64,000 bases of DNA from Acidobacteriota bacterium (GCA_019639195.1 JAHBSI010000001.1:744001-808000); one strand, 5' to 3'. Shown: positions 47,427-58,820, counted from the stretch's first letter. Notes: generated by a model not told the origin, from the letters alone. Program-made: numbers and translations.

Positions 47427-48211
47427 TCTTCTGTCTTCTGGTACCTGCTTCTAAGTGCTTTCGCGACCGCACGTGTTGAGATCATATGCGGAACGTGGCG
47501 TCCGAGCAGTGCGCCGACAAGGTTCGTAAAGCCTGAGACGGCAACCGTCTTGCCGCTCTTGAGCGCCTTCAACGCGGTGTCGACGACCTGTTCGCTGGTC
47601 TGCTGCCCTTTTAGTTTAACGGGCCGCTCGATCTCCGAGGCGGCGAAGAAATTTGTTTCGGTCGAGCCAGGACAAAGCGTCAGGACACGAATATTAAAAC
47701 TGCGATTCTCCTCGGCGATAGCTTCCGAGAATGACGAGACGAACGCCTTCGTCGCGGCATAAGTTGCCATAAACGGTATCGGCTGAAAGGCGGCAGCACT
47801 CGAAACGTTGATGATCGTGCCGTGTCGTCGCTCCCGCATCGGCCCGAGAAACTTGTGTGTAAGAGCAACGAGCGAGCGGATGTTCAGATCGATCATCGCG
47901 AGTTCTCGATTGGCATCAAGGGTCGCAAAATCGCCCGCGGAGCCGAAGCCCGCGTTGTTGATAAGCCAATCGACCTCAAAATCGTGCCGCTCGGTTTCGG
48001 AAAAGATCGCTGCCGCGGCCTTTTCGTCCGTCAGATCGACAGCGATGTAGTGGGCCATTATCTTGTGCTTGAGCATCAGCTCGTCGCAAAGTTCGTGAAG
48101 GGCCTTCTCGCGGCGTGCGACAAGCACAAGGTCGTGGCCATCTGCGGCCAATTGTCGTGCGAACGCTTCACCGATCCCACTCGAAGCCCCTGTTATGAGA
48201 GTTACTTTCAT
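47423..48211 (-). CDS. Short-chain dehydrogenase/reductase
   Basis: 262 residues, classical SDR. The cofactor motif is TGASSGIG (7-14), with NNAG at 85-88 and the catalytic Ser-Tyr-Lys at about S138, Y151 and K155 (YAATKAF). 'LVLVARRE' with Arg after strand 2 suggests NADP(H). The C-terminus carries a variable substrate loop. Substrate unknown. Its start lies 44 bases inside the end of the HExxH membrane-protein gene. Confidence 0.9.
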   Translation of the reverse strand: MKVTLITGASSGIGEAFARQLAADGHDLVLVARREKALHELCDELMLKHKIMAHYIAVDLTDEKAAAAIFSETERHDFEVDWLINNAGFGSAGDFATLDANRELAMIDLNIRSLVALTHKFLGPMRERRHGTIINVSSAAAFQPIPFMATYAATKAFVSSFSEAIAEENRSFNIRVLTLCPGSTETNFFAASEIERPVKLKGQQTSEQVVDTALKALKSGKTVAVSGFTNLVGALLGRHVPHMISTRAVAKALRSRYQKTEE

Positions 48212-48716
48212 CTAGTCCACGCGGCCACGAATAATAGATAGATGCCGCCAGGGCAGCAATGATCACGACCGTTCCAATAAAACGAATTACACCCGCAACC
48301 TTATCAGTCGAATTTAACAGACCGAGCGTATCAAGCAAATAGTTCCAATCGTGAAAGCTGCCTTCGCTGCCCGTCAATCCGCTCGTAAGCACAAGCTGCA
48401 TCTTTACGGCGTCGGACGCGTAAACCCAAACATTCAGCAGACTTTGGCCGACCCAAAATAGCACGATCGATGCCGAGTAAAAGCTGCCTTGCCACACGAA
48501 GTATCCGACGAAGACAGCCGGCAGGATAACCTGAAAGAGCGAACCGCCGGCGATGCCCATGAATTCGCCGAGTATGCGAAAGATCAAATGCCCTGTTTCG
48601 TGGATCGGAAGATCGACGATGTCGAGCAGGCTTCCCTGGATCGGGTCATAAGCGATCGAGAGGAAATAGAGCCCGGCGAGGCCGGCAAAGATCAGCTTTG
48701 GATAACTCGGCCTCAT
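48168..48716 (-). CDS. Four-span membrane protein with a HExxH motif
   Basis: 182 residues, mostly membrane helices. HETGH lies at 39-43 inside 'DIVDLPIHETGHLIFRILG', at the edge of a hydrophobic segment. That placement is what site-2/M50-type intramembrane zinc peptidases use, but the second metal-site motif (N/D-PG) is not evident, so a peptidase is only a guess. A GGSLFQVILPAVFVGYFVWQ span follows. Its 5' side is four bases from the GNAT gene, so it is part of the cluster. Confidence 0.55.
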   Translation of the reverse strand: MRPSYPKLIFAGLAGLYFLSIAYDPIQGSLLDIVDLPIHETGHLIFRILGEFMGIAGGSLFQVILPAVFVGYFVWQGSFYSASIVLFWVGQSLLNVWVYASDAVKMQLVLTSGLTGSEGSFHDWNYLLDTLGLLNSTDKVAGVIRFIGTVVIIAALAASIYYSWPRGLDESNSHNRGFEWDR

Positions 48717-48720
48717 TGTT

Positions 48721-49263
48721 CTACCGACCGACCGCCTGCTGCTTCAGCTCGCGAAACTTCTCACGTGAGACGGAATAAAAGACCGTTTCCTGCTCATAAT
48801 GCTCTTCCGTGCGTTCATGTTCCATTCCGCACTTCTCCATTATTCGCCGCGAACCTTTGTTGTCGGGGTGCGCGACAGCGACGATGCGTTCAAGGCCATG
48901 ATGTTCAAAACCGTGATCGATCCAAGCAAATGCAGCCTCAAATCCGATGCCCTTACCCCAATGCTCTTCAACGATCGAATACCCGACCTCGACGTCGCCT
49001 GTATCCTCAAGCGGCTGGATGCCTGCAGTCCCGATCATCTCGCCTGATTCCTTCAAGATCATTGCGCAGACGCCGAAGTCGAACTTGTGCCAGCACTCGA
49101 TATAAAACTTCATTCGTTCGCGCAGTGCTTCGGGGTTCTGCCAGCGGGAACCGCCCATATATTTCGCGACCGCCGGAGCTGTTCGCATCTCGATAAGCCT
49201 CGGCAGGTCCTCCATCGTAAACGGCCGCATCAGTAGCCGCGTAGTTTCGAGTATGGTCGTCAT
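48721..49263 (-). CDS. GNAT N-acetyltransferase (RimJ/RimL-like)
   Basis: 180 residues from ATG 49263, with a perfect AAGGAGG site upstream; an earlier in-frame Met at 49317 lacks one. 'LETTRLLMRPFTMEDLPRLIEM' is the typical start. Acetyl-CoA site: VEEHWGKGIGFEAAFAWIDH (V..-xx-G-x-G pattern), and N..S..im.k.GM follows. It acetylates an unknown amine or ribosomal protein. Thirteen bases separate it from pdxH. Confidence 0.88.
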   Translation of the reverse strand: MTTILETTRLLMRPFTMEDLPRLIEMRTAPAVAKYMGGSRWQNPEALRERMKFYIECWHKFDFGVCAMILKESGEMIGTAGIQPLEDTGDVEVGYSIVEEHWGKGIGFEAAFAWIDHGFEHHGLERIVAVAHPDNKGSRRIMEKCGMEHERTEEHYEQETVFYSVSREKFRELKQQAVGR

Positions 49264-49276
49264 AAAAAGCGCCTCC

Positions 49277-49924
49277 TTAGGGAGCAAGACGGGCGATCCG
49301 CCATTCGCCCACGGCATCGAGTGTGTAAACTAGCCGGTCGTGCAGACGGCTTTGTCTGCCCTGCCAAAATTCAAAGCGGTCCGGCTTCATTGTAAATCCA
49401 CCCCAAAAATCGGGCAGAGGCACATCGTTGCCGAATTTATCCTGATAGAACTCAACGCGTTCTTCAAGCGTTCTTCTTGATGCGATCTCAGCGCTTTGCT
49501 GCGACGCCCAGGCACCGATGCGGCTGGCCAGCGGGCGCGAGAGAAAGTATTCCTCAGACAACGCTCGCGGTGCTTTTTCGACGCGGCCCGCGATCGAGAT
49601 CTGGCGTTCAAGGTCCGCCCAAAAGAAATGAAATTCGGCGAATGAATTATGCTGAAGTTCGCGGCCCTTCCGACTGTCGTAATTCGTAAAGAACGTGAAG
49701 CCCGCAGCATCGAAATATTTGAGCAGAACGACGCGGGCCGACGGACGTCCGTCTTCGCCGACGGTCGAAACCGTCATCGCATTCGCATCTTTTACGCCAG
49801 CCTTGATCGCCGCATCCAACCACGTGCGAAACTGTTCGACCGGATCGGCATCAACGTCGCTTTCGCTGAGGCCGGTGCGGTCAAAGTCGTGACGCAGGGC
49901 GGCAAGTTCCTTATTATCAATCAT
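49277..49924 (-). CDS. pdxH: Pyridoxamine 5'-phosphate oxidase
   Basis: 215 residues, normal length. The FMN and PLP-contact segments are readable: ARVVLLKYFDAAGFTFFTNY (FMN), SRKGREL, FHFFWADLERQ and 'DRFEFWQGRQSRLHDRLVYT' (the conserved C-terminal EFWqG...RlHdR). It converts pyridoxine/pyridoxamine phosphate to PLP. The start codon begins directly after the DUF1015 stop, so the two genes are translated together. Confidence 0.94.
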   Translation of the reverse strand: MIDNKELAALRHDFDRTGLSESDVDADPVEQFRTWLDAAIKAGVKDANAMTVSTVGEDGRPSARVVLLKYFDAAGFTFFTNYDSRKGRELQHNSFAEFHFFWADLERQISIAGRVEKAPRALSEEYFLSRPLASRIGAWASQQSAEIASRRTLEERVEFYQDKFGNDVPLPDFWGGFTMKPDRFEFWQGRQSRLHDRLVYTLDAVGEWRIARLAP

Positions 49925-51148
49925 TTAGATCGGGTTCACGATAAAACCGTCGCGAAGTTTCGGTTCGAACCATGTGGATTTGGGCGGCATGATCTCGCCC
50001 GCATCCGAGACCGCGAGCAGGTCGTCCATTGTCGTCGCAAAGAGCGAAAAAGCGACGGCAGCTTCGCCGCTGTCAACCAATCTTTCGAGCTCCTTGACGC
50101 CCCGCTGGCCTCCAACAAAGGCGATCCGTTTGTCGGTACGCGGATCGTGTATGCCGAGTATCGGAGCAAGGACGCGATCCTGCAGAATGCTAACGTCGAG
50201 GCGATCTACCGGATCGCTCGGCTCTTTTGCGCCGCCTCTCTGTGTAAGCTTATACCATTTTCCGCTCGCGTACATCGATATCTCGCCGTGCCTGGCCGGC
50301 ACCTTTTCAACGGTCCCATCCACATTGAAATCTTCCGCGAGTTTGTCGAGAAATTCCGAAAGCGACAGGCCATTCAGATCCTCGACCGCACGATTGTAGG
50401 CAAGGATCGTCAGGTCCTCGGCCGGAAATAGCCCTGCGAGGACATGATCGAACTCTCTTGCCGCGTCGGTTGGGTCTTGAGTCCGGAGAATATCGCGCGC
50501 CTTCAAAGCGCTCTCGAGCCTGTGGTGGCCGTCGGCGATATAGATCGCGGGAACGTCCTCAAAAGCATCGATCCACTCATTCGTATTCGTGCCTTTCCAG
50601 ATCGTATGTGTGACGCCTGTGTCACATCCGAGGTCGTAAAGCGGTTCGGCGAGGACAGCCTTATCAAGCAGTGCGTGTATCTTTTCTGTGCCGCGAAATG
50701 CGAGAAAGATGAGGCCGGTTTGAGCTCGAAGATGGACAATATGCTGCGTTCGGTCGGCGACCTTATCCGGCTGAGTCTTCTCGTGCCGCTTTATCTTGCC
50801 CGCTTCATACTCATCAAGCAGGCAGCCCGCGATAACGCCGGTCTGGCACCGGCCGTTGCCTTCGAGCCGATATACATATACGGATGGTTCGGCCTCGCGG
50901 ATCAAGATGCCGTCGGCAATGAGGCGTTCCATATTTTGTTTTGCCCGGCCCAAAACCTCGCTAAACGCCGGGTCAGCATCAAGCGGAAAGTCATTCTCCG
51001 AGCGTGTAACACGCAGGAAAGTGTTCGGGTTCCCCGCGATGATCTCGTGGACCTCTTCGCCGTAAAAGACGTCGAATGGCAGGCATGTGACCTCGCCTTC
51101 GTACCCTATGGCGGGCCTGTATGGTGTTAGCGGTTTGATCTTTGACAC
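49925..51148 (-). CDS. DUF1015 family protein
   Basis: 407 residues from a GTG. It starts IKPLTPYRPAIGYEGEVTCL and has the DUF1015 signatures 'IIAGNPNTFLRVTRSE', 'AIYIADGHHRLESALKARDI' and 'ILAYNRAVEDLNGLS' with a conserved DGHHR. The family is often linked to serine or phosphatase-like metabolism, but its function is unproven. It sits 33 bases below the lipoprotein gene and directly above pdxH. Confidence 0.9.
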   Translation of the reverse strand: MSKIKPLTPYRPAIGYEGEVTCLPFDVFYGEEVHEIIAGNPNTFLRVTRSENDFPLDADPAFSEVLGRAKQNMERLIADGILIREAEPSVYVYRLEGNGRCQTGVIAGCLLDEYEAGKIKRHEKTQPDKVADRTQHIVHLRAQTGLIFLAFRGTEKIHALLDKAVLAEPLYDLGCDTGVTHTIWKGTNTNEWIDAFEDVPAIYIADGHHRLESALKARDILRTQDPTDAAREFDHVLAGLFPAEDLTILAYNRAVEDLNGLSLSEFLDKLAEDFNVDGTVEKVPARHGEISMYASGKWYKLTQRGGAKEPSDPVDRLDVSILQDRVLAPILGIHDPRTDKRIAFVGGQRGVKELERLVDSGEAAVAFSLFATTMDDLLAVSDAGEIMPPKSTWFEPKLRDGFIVNPI

Positions 51149-51181
51149 AGAGAAAATACAGCGGGAAGCAAATAAAAATTT

Positions 51182-51664
51182 CTAAGGCTGAACGTTCGAG
51201 TTGCTCAGCTGATCGAAGATCTTGTCCTGATCGTCGACATCCTTGATGATGTCCTGCGCGCTGGCGGCGATATCCAGTTTCCAGACGCCGTCTTCACGTA
51301 CGAAATGGATCGTCTCCCACGAGCTGAACGCGTTCTGCACTTCGATCGTCGCTTTGTCGCCGTCGATCTTTTCGTTGCGGTACTTTACGGTTGTCTGCCC
51401 ATCGGCGACCAGTGAGCCGCGTTTAATGATGTCATCAACGGTCGTGTTTTGCGCCTTTGCCTCCTGCTCGTGCATCTTTATCGTCGAGGACGAGAGCAGG
51501 ATCTTTGCTGAGGTATAATCTTTCTTTTTCAGGGCTTTGACGTACGTCTCAAAGGTCTCAACGGGCGAAGCCGGCGGCTTGGACGAACCGCAGCCAAGCA
51601 GAATTACCGGCAATATAGCCGCAAACAGAACTTTTATAGCGAATGTAAAACGTCTCGAAGCCAT
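51182..51664 (-). CDS. Small lipoprotein with DUF4878-like domain
   Basis: 160 residues with a lipobox (LPVILLGCG, Cys at about 25). The mature domain, 'SPVETFETYVKALKKKDYTSAK...DGQTTVKYRNEKIDGDKATIEV', resembles the NTF2-like DUF4878 proteins. These are common envelope lipoproteins of unknown job. It heads the minus-strand cluster and lies divergent to the pterin dehydratase, 58 bases away. Confidence 0.7.
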   Translation of the reverse strand: MASRRFTFAIKVLFAAILPVILLGCGSSKPPASPVETFETYVKALKKKDYTSAKILLSSSTIKMHEQEAKAQNTTVDDIIKRGSLVADGQTTVKYRNEKIDGDKATIEVQNAFSSWETIHFVREDGVWKLDIAASAQDIIKDVDDQDKIFDQLSNSNVQP

Positions 51665-51722
51665 CTTAAAAGAAAGTCAAAAATCAAGATTATACCGAAA
51701 ATATTGGAGAGTCGCACCCGCA

Positions 51723-52004
51723 ATGGAAAGACGAATTTTGAACGCAGACGAACTGGCCGCCGGATTGGAAGAATTGTCGGGCTGGTCAGTCGATGAAAAG
51801 GAGCTTGTTAAACGCTACGAATTTGAGAATTTTGCCGGGGCTTTGGCATTTGTGAACAAAGTTGGCGAGGTCGCCGAGGCAGCGGACCATCATCCCGACA
51901 TCAAATTTGGCTGGGGTTTTGCCGAGATTCGCCTCACAACGCACGATCGCGGCGGGATCACGGACGTTGACCTTGCGACGGCGAAGAAGATCGCCGAGCT
52001 TTAG
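51723..52004 (+). CDS. 4a-hydroxytetrahydrobiopterin dehydratase (PCD/DCoH)
   Basis: 93 residues from ATG 51723; the reading frame is open further upstream but only this start gives the family length. The PCD motif is complete: AADHHPDIKFGWGFAEIRLT, then THDRGGITDVD. The enzyme dehydrates 4a-hydroxytetrahydropterin and often partners phenylalanine hydroxylase or another pterin enzyme, not seen here. Its TAG abuts the stop of the convergent neighbour with no spacer. Confidence 0.92.
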   Translation: MERRILNADELAAGLEELSGWSVDEKELVKRYEFENFAGALAFVNKVGEVAEAADHHPDIKFGWGFAEIRLTTHDRGGITDVDLATAKKIAEL

Positions 52005-52988
52005 CTATTTAACGTCGCAGGGCCGTGCGATCTCGTGCTCGATCGTGAATGTTGATGCTCCGTAGGTCCGCAGCATCACGTCGTACGGCTGTGTGATCTC
52101 GGCTGTGCCGTAAAAGCAGCCGCCGTCCCGGTCATAGACGAAGACGGCGTCCATACTGCGTTTCTCAAATACACGCATTGGCTGTTCGCTAAATTCCACC
52201 CAATCATCCGCGGCAAAATAGAGCCGTGACGGAACGATCCCCGAATCGCGAAGCGTTGCCATCAGGCGTGCACGAATACCGGCGTCATCGAACGTACCTT
52301 CTTTCGGGAGGAGATCGGCCTTATCCGCTCGAATCACTTCCTTGTCGTAGTCGGCAAACATCTTTTCATAGAGCGGATTGCCTTTTGTGCGGTCTGCGAC
52401 GATCGTAACGCGAGCAAGGTCGTCAGTTGTCGATCTCGGGAAACCGAACGTGCTCGTCAGGCTCAGATCGGTTGCCGTTATCTTCTTTTCAGGGTCGCCG
52501 ACGCTTCGCAAAAATATCGGTGAGGAATTGTTCCTTCCCCAAACACCCTTCGTGAGGGCGATCTTCAGCTCCTTTTTGGCAAGCTCCGGTTCGGTGAAAG
52601 AGAGGATGTAGTGCATCGCGGTGCCCATTATGCCGGGCTTTCCGATCTCGAGAGCGAGCAAAAATCGGTCACCGCCTTCGCCGTGCGTGCGGTAAACGTA
52701 CTTGCCAAGCTCGTCCTTGAACCGAATGTAGAGCCAGAGCGGGTCGCCATCCGCAGCTTTTGCGACCGCGAGCGGCTGTGCAAGGGCGAAGGACGCTACG
52801 TCCTTCTTTGCGAGCACCATCGTCACATCAACGTTGGTTTTTGGTTTATAGACAGGTTTTTTGCGGGCATCGGGCTCTTGCGAAGCCTGCCGCATTCGTT
52901 CGCGGGCACGCTCCGCCTGAGGGAACTGCGCACTTGCCGAAACGACAAAAAGGGCCAACAAAATGCCAACAAAAACAGATACTCTCAC
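52005..52988 (-). CDS. Secreted protein of unknown function
   Basis: 327 residues from a GTG with GGAG upstream. Signal peptide VFVGILLALFVVSASAQ. The mature domain is beta-rich with no known motif: 'VDVTMVLAKKDVASFALAQP', 'LTKGVWGRNNSSPIFLRSVG'. One Cys near 'DRDGGCFYGTAE' and one at the end (RPCDVK) could pair. It abuts the pterin dehydratase tail to tail. Confidence 0.5.
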   Translation of the reverse strand: MRVSVFVGILLALFVVSASAQFPQAERARERMRQASQEPDARKKPVYKPKTNVDVTMVLAKKDVASFALAQPLAVAKAADGDPLWLYIRFKDELGKYVYRTHGEGGDRFLLALEIGKPGIMGTAMHYILSFTEPELAKKELKIALTKGVWGRNNSSPIFLRSVGDPEKKITATDLSLTSTFGFPRSTTDDLARVTIVADRTKGNPLYEKMFADYDKEVIRADKADLLPKEGTFDDAGIRARLMATLRDSGIVPSRLYFAADDWVEFSEQPMRVFEKRSMDAVFVYDRDGGCFYGTAEITQPYDVMLRTYGASTFTIEHEIARPCDVK

Positions 52989-53048
52989 AAAACGAACTCC
53001 TCAAAAGACCAAGAGTTATGATGCCGGCCGCGTCAAACCGGCTTGCCG

Positions 53049-55307
<2,259 letters not shown>

Positions 55308-55417
55308 TTACGTAGCGATGGGCCAAAAGGTAAATTTCGCTCCCAAGAAAATTCGGCATCTGATCAAGATAAGCGTGTTGCGTGGAATATGGTATCCTGC
55401 CGTAAAGGTTCAAAAAT

Positions 55418-56203
55418 ATGAGAGTTTTGTCAGCGTTCCTGCTCATTCTGGGTGTGTTTGGGTCGCTCGCCTCGGGTCAGAGCGATGTTGCCGGCTGGAA
55501 AAGCTCTTTGCTTGCCGAGCCCACTCTCTCAAAGGTAGAAGCAAAAACCGAGCTCAGAAAATTCGATCTCAGCGGAGTCTGGACAGCCGCCGAGAACACT
55601 ACGATCTTCGGCTTTATCGGGAAGAACTATCGCCGGATTCGGATCAAGATCATTTCCGCGGAAAAGACCGCTGACCCATTTGTTTACAACGTGACGGGAG
55701 CTTCGCTCGTAGGCGACACCTTCAGGCGATTCAAGGGAACGATCGCGATCACAAACGCTCGGATGTTCAAGGTTGTTGAGCCCGAGTTTGCCAAAGAAGC
55801 GAAGGTAAAGAAACGCGGGATCGTGCTTGCCAACTACAACTTCATCGAGGAAGGCACCGGGTCGCACTCGGGAACCTTCTCAGGCACGGCTTTTTCTGCG
55901 GTCTACATCGATACCGCCGGAAAGCTCCATTACGACGAGCTTGAGGGCTTTGCCGATGGTTTTAGCAATAACCAATTCGCGGGCGAATGGCGTTCGAAGG
56001 ATGGCAAGGTGACTCTCGTATGTAATTGGGGCGATTCCCGCATTCCGCTATCGGGAGATCTGGATATCGGCGATGGTGAGTTTTCACCGAACCCTAAATA
56101 CTTTAAGAACGGTTGGCAAAGCTATCATGATGCTTATGTCAACCAGAATGCCGCAGCCCTCAAAGAAGAGCAGCGAGAATGGTGGAAAGAGCGGAAAAAT
56201 TAG
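55418..56203 (+). CDS. Secreted protein of unknown function
   Basis: 261 residues with a signal peptide (LSAFLLILGVFGSLASGQ). The mature part is beta-rich: 'ENTTIFGFIGKNYRRIRIKI', FKGTIAITNARMFKVVEPEF, GTGSHSGTFSGTAFSAVYID, and a C-terminal Trp-rich end (QREWWKERKN). No family recognised. The stop is 26 bases before the nucleotidase start, so the two are probably co-transcribed and both exported. Confidence 0.55.
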   Translation: MRVLSAFLLILGVFGSLASGQSDVAGWKSSLLAEPTLSKVEAKTELRKFDLSGVWTAAENTTIFGFIGKNYRRIRIKIISAEKTADPFVYNVTGASLVGDTFRRFKGTIAITNARMFKVVEPEFAKEAKVKKRGIVLANYNFIEEGTGSHSGTFSGTAFSAVYIDTAGKLHYDELEGFADGFSNNQFAGEWRSKDGKVTLVCNWGDSRIPLSGDLDIGDGEFSPNPKYFKNGWQSYHDAYVNQNAAALKEEQREWWKERKN

Positions 56204-56229
56204 GTCTCGATCATGCAGGGAAGAGCGAA

Positions 56230-57783
56230 ATGAAAAAATTTGCAGTGTTGTTTGTCTTTGTGCTGTTTGTCGTCTCGATGCCGGCAGCACAAGCCCAGAA
56301 ACTTAACATCCTTTACACGAACGACCTGCATTCGCATCTCGATCCACTGATCGTCCCCTGGGTCAGTACAACGCGAAAGGTCGGCGGCTTTGCGAATATC
56401 GCAGCACTCGTCAAACAAGAAAAGGCAAAGGATCCGAACACACTTTATTTCGACGCGGGCGATTTTTTTGCCGGGCCATATATGAGTTCGCTTACAAAAG
56501 GCGAGGCGATCATCGACGCGGCGAATTACCTTGGGCTTGATGCTGCGTGCGTCGGCAATCACGAATACGATTACGGCTGGCAGAACGCCTACAAGCAATT
56601 TCAGCTCGCAAAATTCCCGCTCCTTAACGGCAACATCTTTGTTAAAGGCACTGATAAGCTTCACTGGGATCATCCGTACATCATCAAGAAGGTGAACGGC
56701 ATTCGCCTCGGCATCATCGGCCTTCATGAAAAGTTCGCGTTCGAAGACACCGTCGCTCCTGAGATGATAACAGGTGTCGAGGTTCGGGATGAGAAGGTCT
56801 ATCTGCGAAAGTATATAAAAGAGCTGCAGCCGAAGACCGACCTCATTATCCTCCTGATCCATATCGGCATTCCCGGCACACAATCGACCACGGGTGAGGC
56901 CGACGTGATCCGCAATCACCAGCACGATATCGATCTTGCGAAGGCTGTTCCCGGCGTTGACCTTATGATCACCGGCCATCCGCATAGCGGTACGCCAAAG
57001 CCGATCGTCGTCAACGGCACCATCATCGTTTCGACTGACGCTTACACGATCGAGCTCGGCAAACTTGAGATCACTTATGATAAGAAGCTCGATAAGATCG
57101 TCGATCATAAGAATCATTACGGGTACCTTTTTGATGACGAGGTCGAGGACGACCCTGTCATGGTCGGCGTCATCAACAAGTGGAAAAAGAAACTTGCCTC
57201 GATCACAGAAGAAAAAGTGACGACGGTCACGGCACCGCTAACGCGTTCCTATGGCGAAAGCTCAGCGATGGGAAATATGACGGCAGACGCAATTCTCGCC
57301 GCATATCCCGACTACGACCTTGCGGTTACGAACAGCGGCGGCCTTCGCGAGGACATTGATACCGGCGTCGTTACGGTCGGCAAACTCGTGTCGGTCTTTC
57401 CATTTCCGAATACGATCGTGCAGCTCGAAATAAAGGGCCGTTACCTGCGTGAGGCGTTCGAGCACGGTGCGGGCCTGACGAACGGGATTCTCCAGGTGTC
57501 GAACGGCGTGAGGTTCGCTTATGAAGAGAGTGAACCGGTGGGCAAGCGGATCCGGACCTTCGAGATAAAGGGCGAGCCGCTCGATGACAACAAAACGTAT
57601 AAGGTCTTAACTTCGAACTATTTAGCAGACGGCGGGGACGGCTTTTTTGCTTTCGGTAAAGCGGATTCATACAAGAACACCGGCCTCCAGATGCTCGATG
57701 CGATGATCAAATATCTGAAGCAGTTCAAATCGTACGAACCAAACCTCGAGAAGAGAGTGGTGAGCGTTAGAACAATGCAGTAA
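56230..57783 (+). CDS. Exported 5'-nucleotidase (UshA-like)
   Basis: 517 residues from ATG 56230, which starts the signal peptide (FAVLFVFVLFVVSMPAAQAQ). The metallophosphoesterase motifs follow: YTNDLHSHL (D-x-H), FDAGDFFAG (GD), VGNHEYDYG (GNHE) and 'ITGHPHSGT' (H-x-H). The C-terminal substrate domain has TNSGGLREDIDTG and NYLADGGDGFFAF. UshA-type enzymes release inorganic phosphate from nucleotides in the periplasm. Confidence 0.9.
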   Translation: MKKFAVLFVFVLFVVSMPAAQAQKLNILYTNDLHSHLDPLIVPWVSTTRKVGGFANIAALVKQEKAKDPNTLYFDAGDFFAGPYMSSLTKGEAIIDAANYLGLDAACVGNHEYDYGWQNAYKQFQLAKFPLLNGNIFVKGTDKLHWDHPYIIKKVNGIRLGIIGLHEKFAFEDTVAPEMITGVEVRDEKVYLRKYIKELQPKTDLIILLIHIGIPGTQSTTGEADVIRNHQHDIDLAKAVPGVDLMITGHPHSGTPKPIVVNGTIIVSTDAYTIELGKLEITYDKKLDKIVDHKNHYGYLFDDEVEDDPVMVGVINKWKKKLASITEEKVTTVTAPLTRSYGESSAMGNMTADAILAAYPDYDLAVTNSGGLREDIDTGVVTVGKLVSVFPFPNTIVQLEIKGRYLREAFEHGAGLTNGILQVSNGVRFAYEESEPVGKRIRTFEIKGEPLDDNKTYKVLTSNYLADGGDGFFAFGKADSYKNTGLQMLDAMIKYLKQFKSYEPNLEKRVVSVRTMQ

Positions 57784-57808
57784 TATTGCCACCAAAGAAA
57801 ATACAATA

Positions 57809-57847
57809 TTGAATTTCACGGAAGTTTGTCCTAAACTAAAAGACAAA
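57809..57847 (+). promoter_or_regulatory. Promoter and operator-like repeat of the Xre-RES pair
   Basis: TTGAAT (57809-57814), 17 bases, TAAACT (57832-57837). A 6-bp inverted repeat, TTTGTC (57825-57830) with GACAAA (57842-57847), covers the -10 box and reaches the ATG at 57847. A second pair, AATATTG/CAATATT (57782-57788, 57804-57810), lies just upstream. Both suit autoregulation by the antitoxin, but the matches are short. Confidence 0.4.
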
Positions 57848-58332
57848 TGTCTATTGATGTAAGGAAAAAGCTTGACCGTGAGATCGCAACCTTTGCTTCG
57901 CGGTCGATGCCTCAACACGCAAAGCAGACGCAAAAGGTGACATACAGCCAGTTTCTAGGCGACAGGATGTTGATCATCTCAGGTATCCGTAACGGAATAC
58001 CCTACTCGCTCTTTTCGCTTATAAAAGACGTAACTCCGTTCACCGAAAACGACTGGGCCGAACTTCTTAGCCTTTCGACAAAATCGCTGCATCGGTATAA
58101 ACAGACATCGCAAAGGTTCAAACCGCTGCAATCGGAGAAGATCGTTGAGATGGCCGAGGTAGCGGAAGCCGGCCGCGAGGTCTTCGGAGATATGGATAAG
58201 TTCAGGCTGTGGCTCGATACGCCGAATTTTGCTCTTGGCGGCCAAAAACCATTCGACCTCCTGAAAGATTCATACGGAAAAGAGCTCGTTCTGGGTGAGC
58301 TCGTGCGCATCGAACACGGCATTCTTTCCTGA
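57847..58332 (+). CDS. Xre/MbcA/ParS-type antitoxin with DUF2384 toxin-binding domain
   Basis: 161 residues. The N-terminal helices ('FTENDWAELLSLSTKSLHRY') are the Xre-like DNA-binding part. The C-terminal DUF2384 domain reads 'AEAGREVFGDMDKFRLWLDTPNFALGGQKPFDLLKDSYGKELV' (F....W...pn..LGg..P.dll.t..G). This is the antitoxin of RES-Xre systems. Its stop shares a base with the toxin start (TGATG). Confidence 0.88.
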   Translation: MSIDVRKKLDREIATFASRSMPQHAKQTQKVTYSQFLGDRMLIISGIRNGIPYSLFSLIKDVTPFTENDWAELLSLSTKSLHRYKQTSQRFKPLQSEKIVEMAEVAEAGREVFGDMDKFRLWLDTPNFALGGQKPFDLLKDSYGKELVLGELVRIEHGILS

Positions 58333-58790
58333 TGGAAGTCTTTCGTCTTGCTCGCGAAAAGTATGCACGGCGGCTCACCGGCATTGGTGCCTCGCTAAAA
58401 GGCGCCCGTTGGAATTCGCCGGGAGTTGAGCTTATCTACACTGCCGAGAACCGCTCGCTTGCAATGGCCGAAGTCGCCGTACACCTGACCGTTGCAACTG
58501 TGCCTTCGGACTACCGGATGATAACGATCCACATCCCGGACGATCTTGATATGGAGAAGGTGAGCTTGAAACAGCTGAAAGACGGTTGGAATCGTTTCCC
58601 GCACAAACTTTCGACTCAGGTGATCGGAGATGGATTTGTCGCAGCGAATAAATGCTGTCTAATTCGTGTGCCCTCTGCCGTGACAAAAGGTGACTATAAT
58701 ATTCTTATCAACCCGCGTCATCCGGACTTCCGCCGGATCTCGATCGTAAGGACAGAACGCTTTCCGCTTGATACGCGGCTATTCCGATAG
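58332..58790 (+). CDS. RES-domain toxin (NAD+-degrading type)
   Basis: 152 residues. RES signature: 'FRLAREKYA', GASLKGARWNSPGVELIYTA, ENRSLAMAEV (the conserved Arg, Glu and Ser region), and 'LINPRHPDFRRISIVRTERF' near the end. Known RES toxins (for example MbcT) destroy NAD+. The DUF2384 partner directly upstream makes this a type II pair. No sign of decay. Confidence 0.88.
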   Translation: MEVFRLAREKYARRLTGIGASLKGARWNSPGVELIYTAENRSLAMAEVAVHLTVATVPSDYRMITIHIPDDLDMEKVSLKQLKDGWNRFPHKLSTQVIGDGFVAANKCCLIRVPSAVTKGDYNILINPRHPDFRRISIVRTERFPLDTRLFR

Positions 58791-58820
58791 GGCAATTTTT
58801 CGATTAGGATAAAGGGCAGG

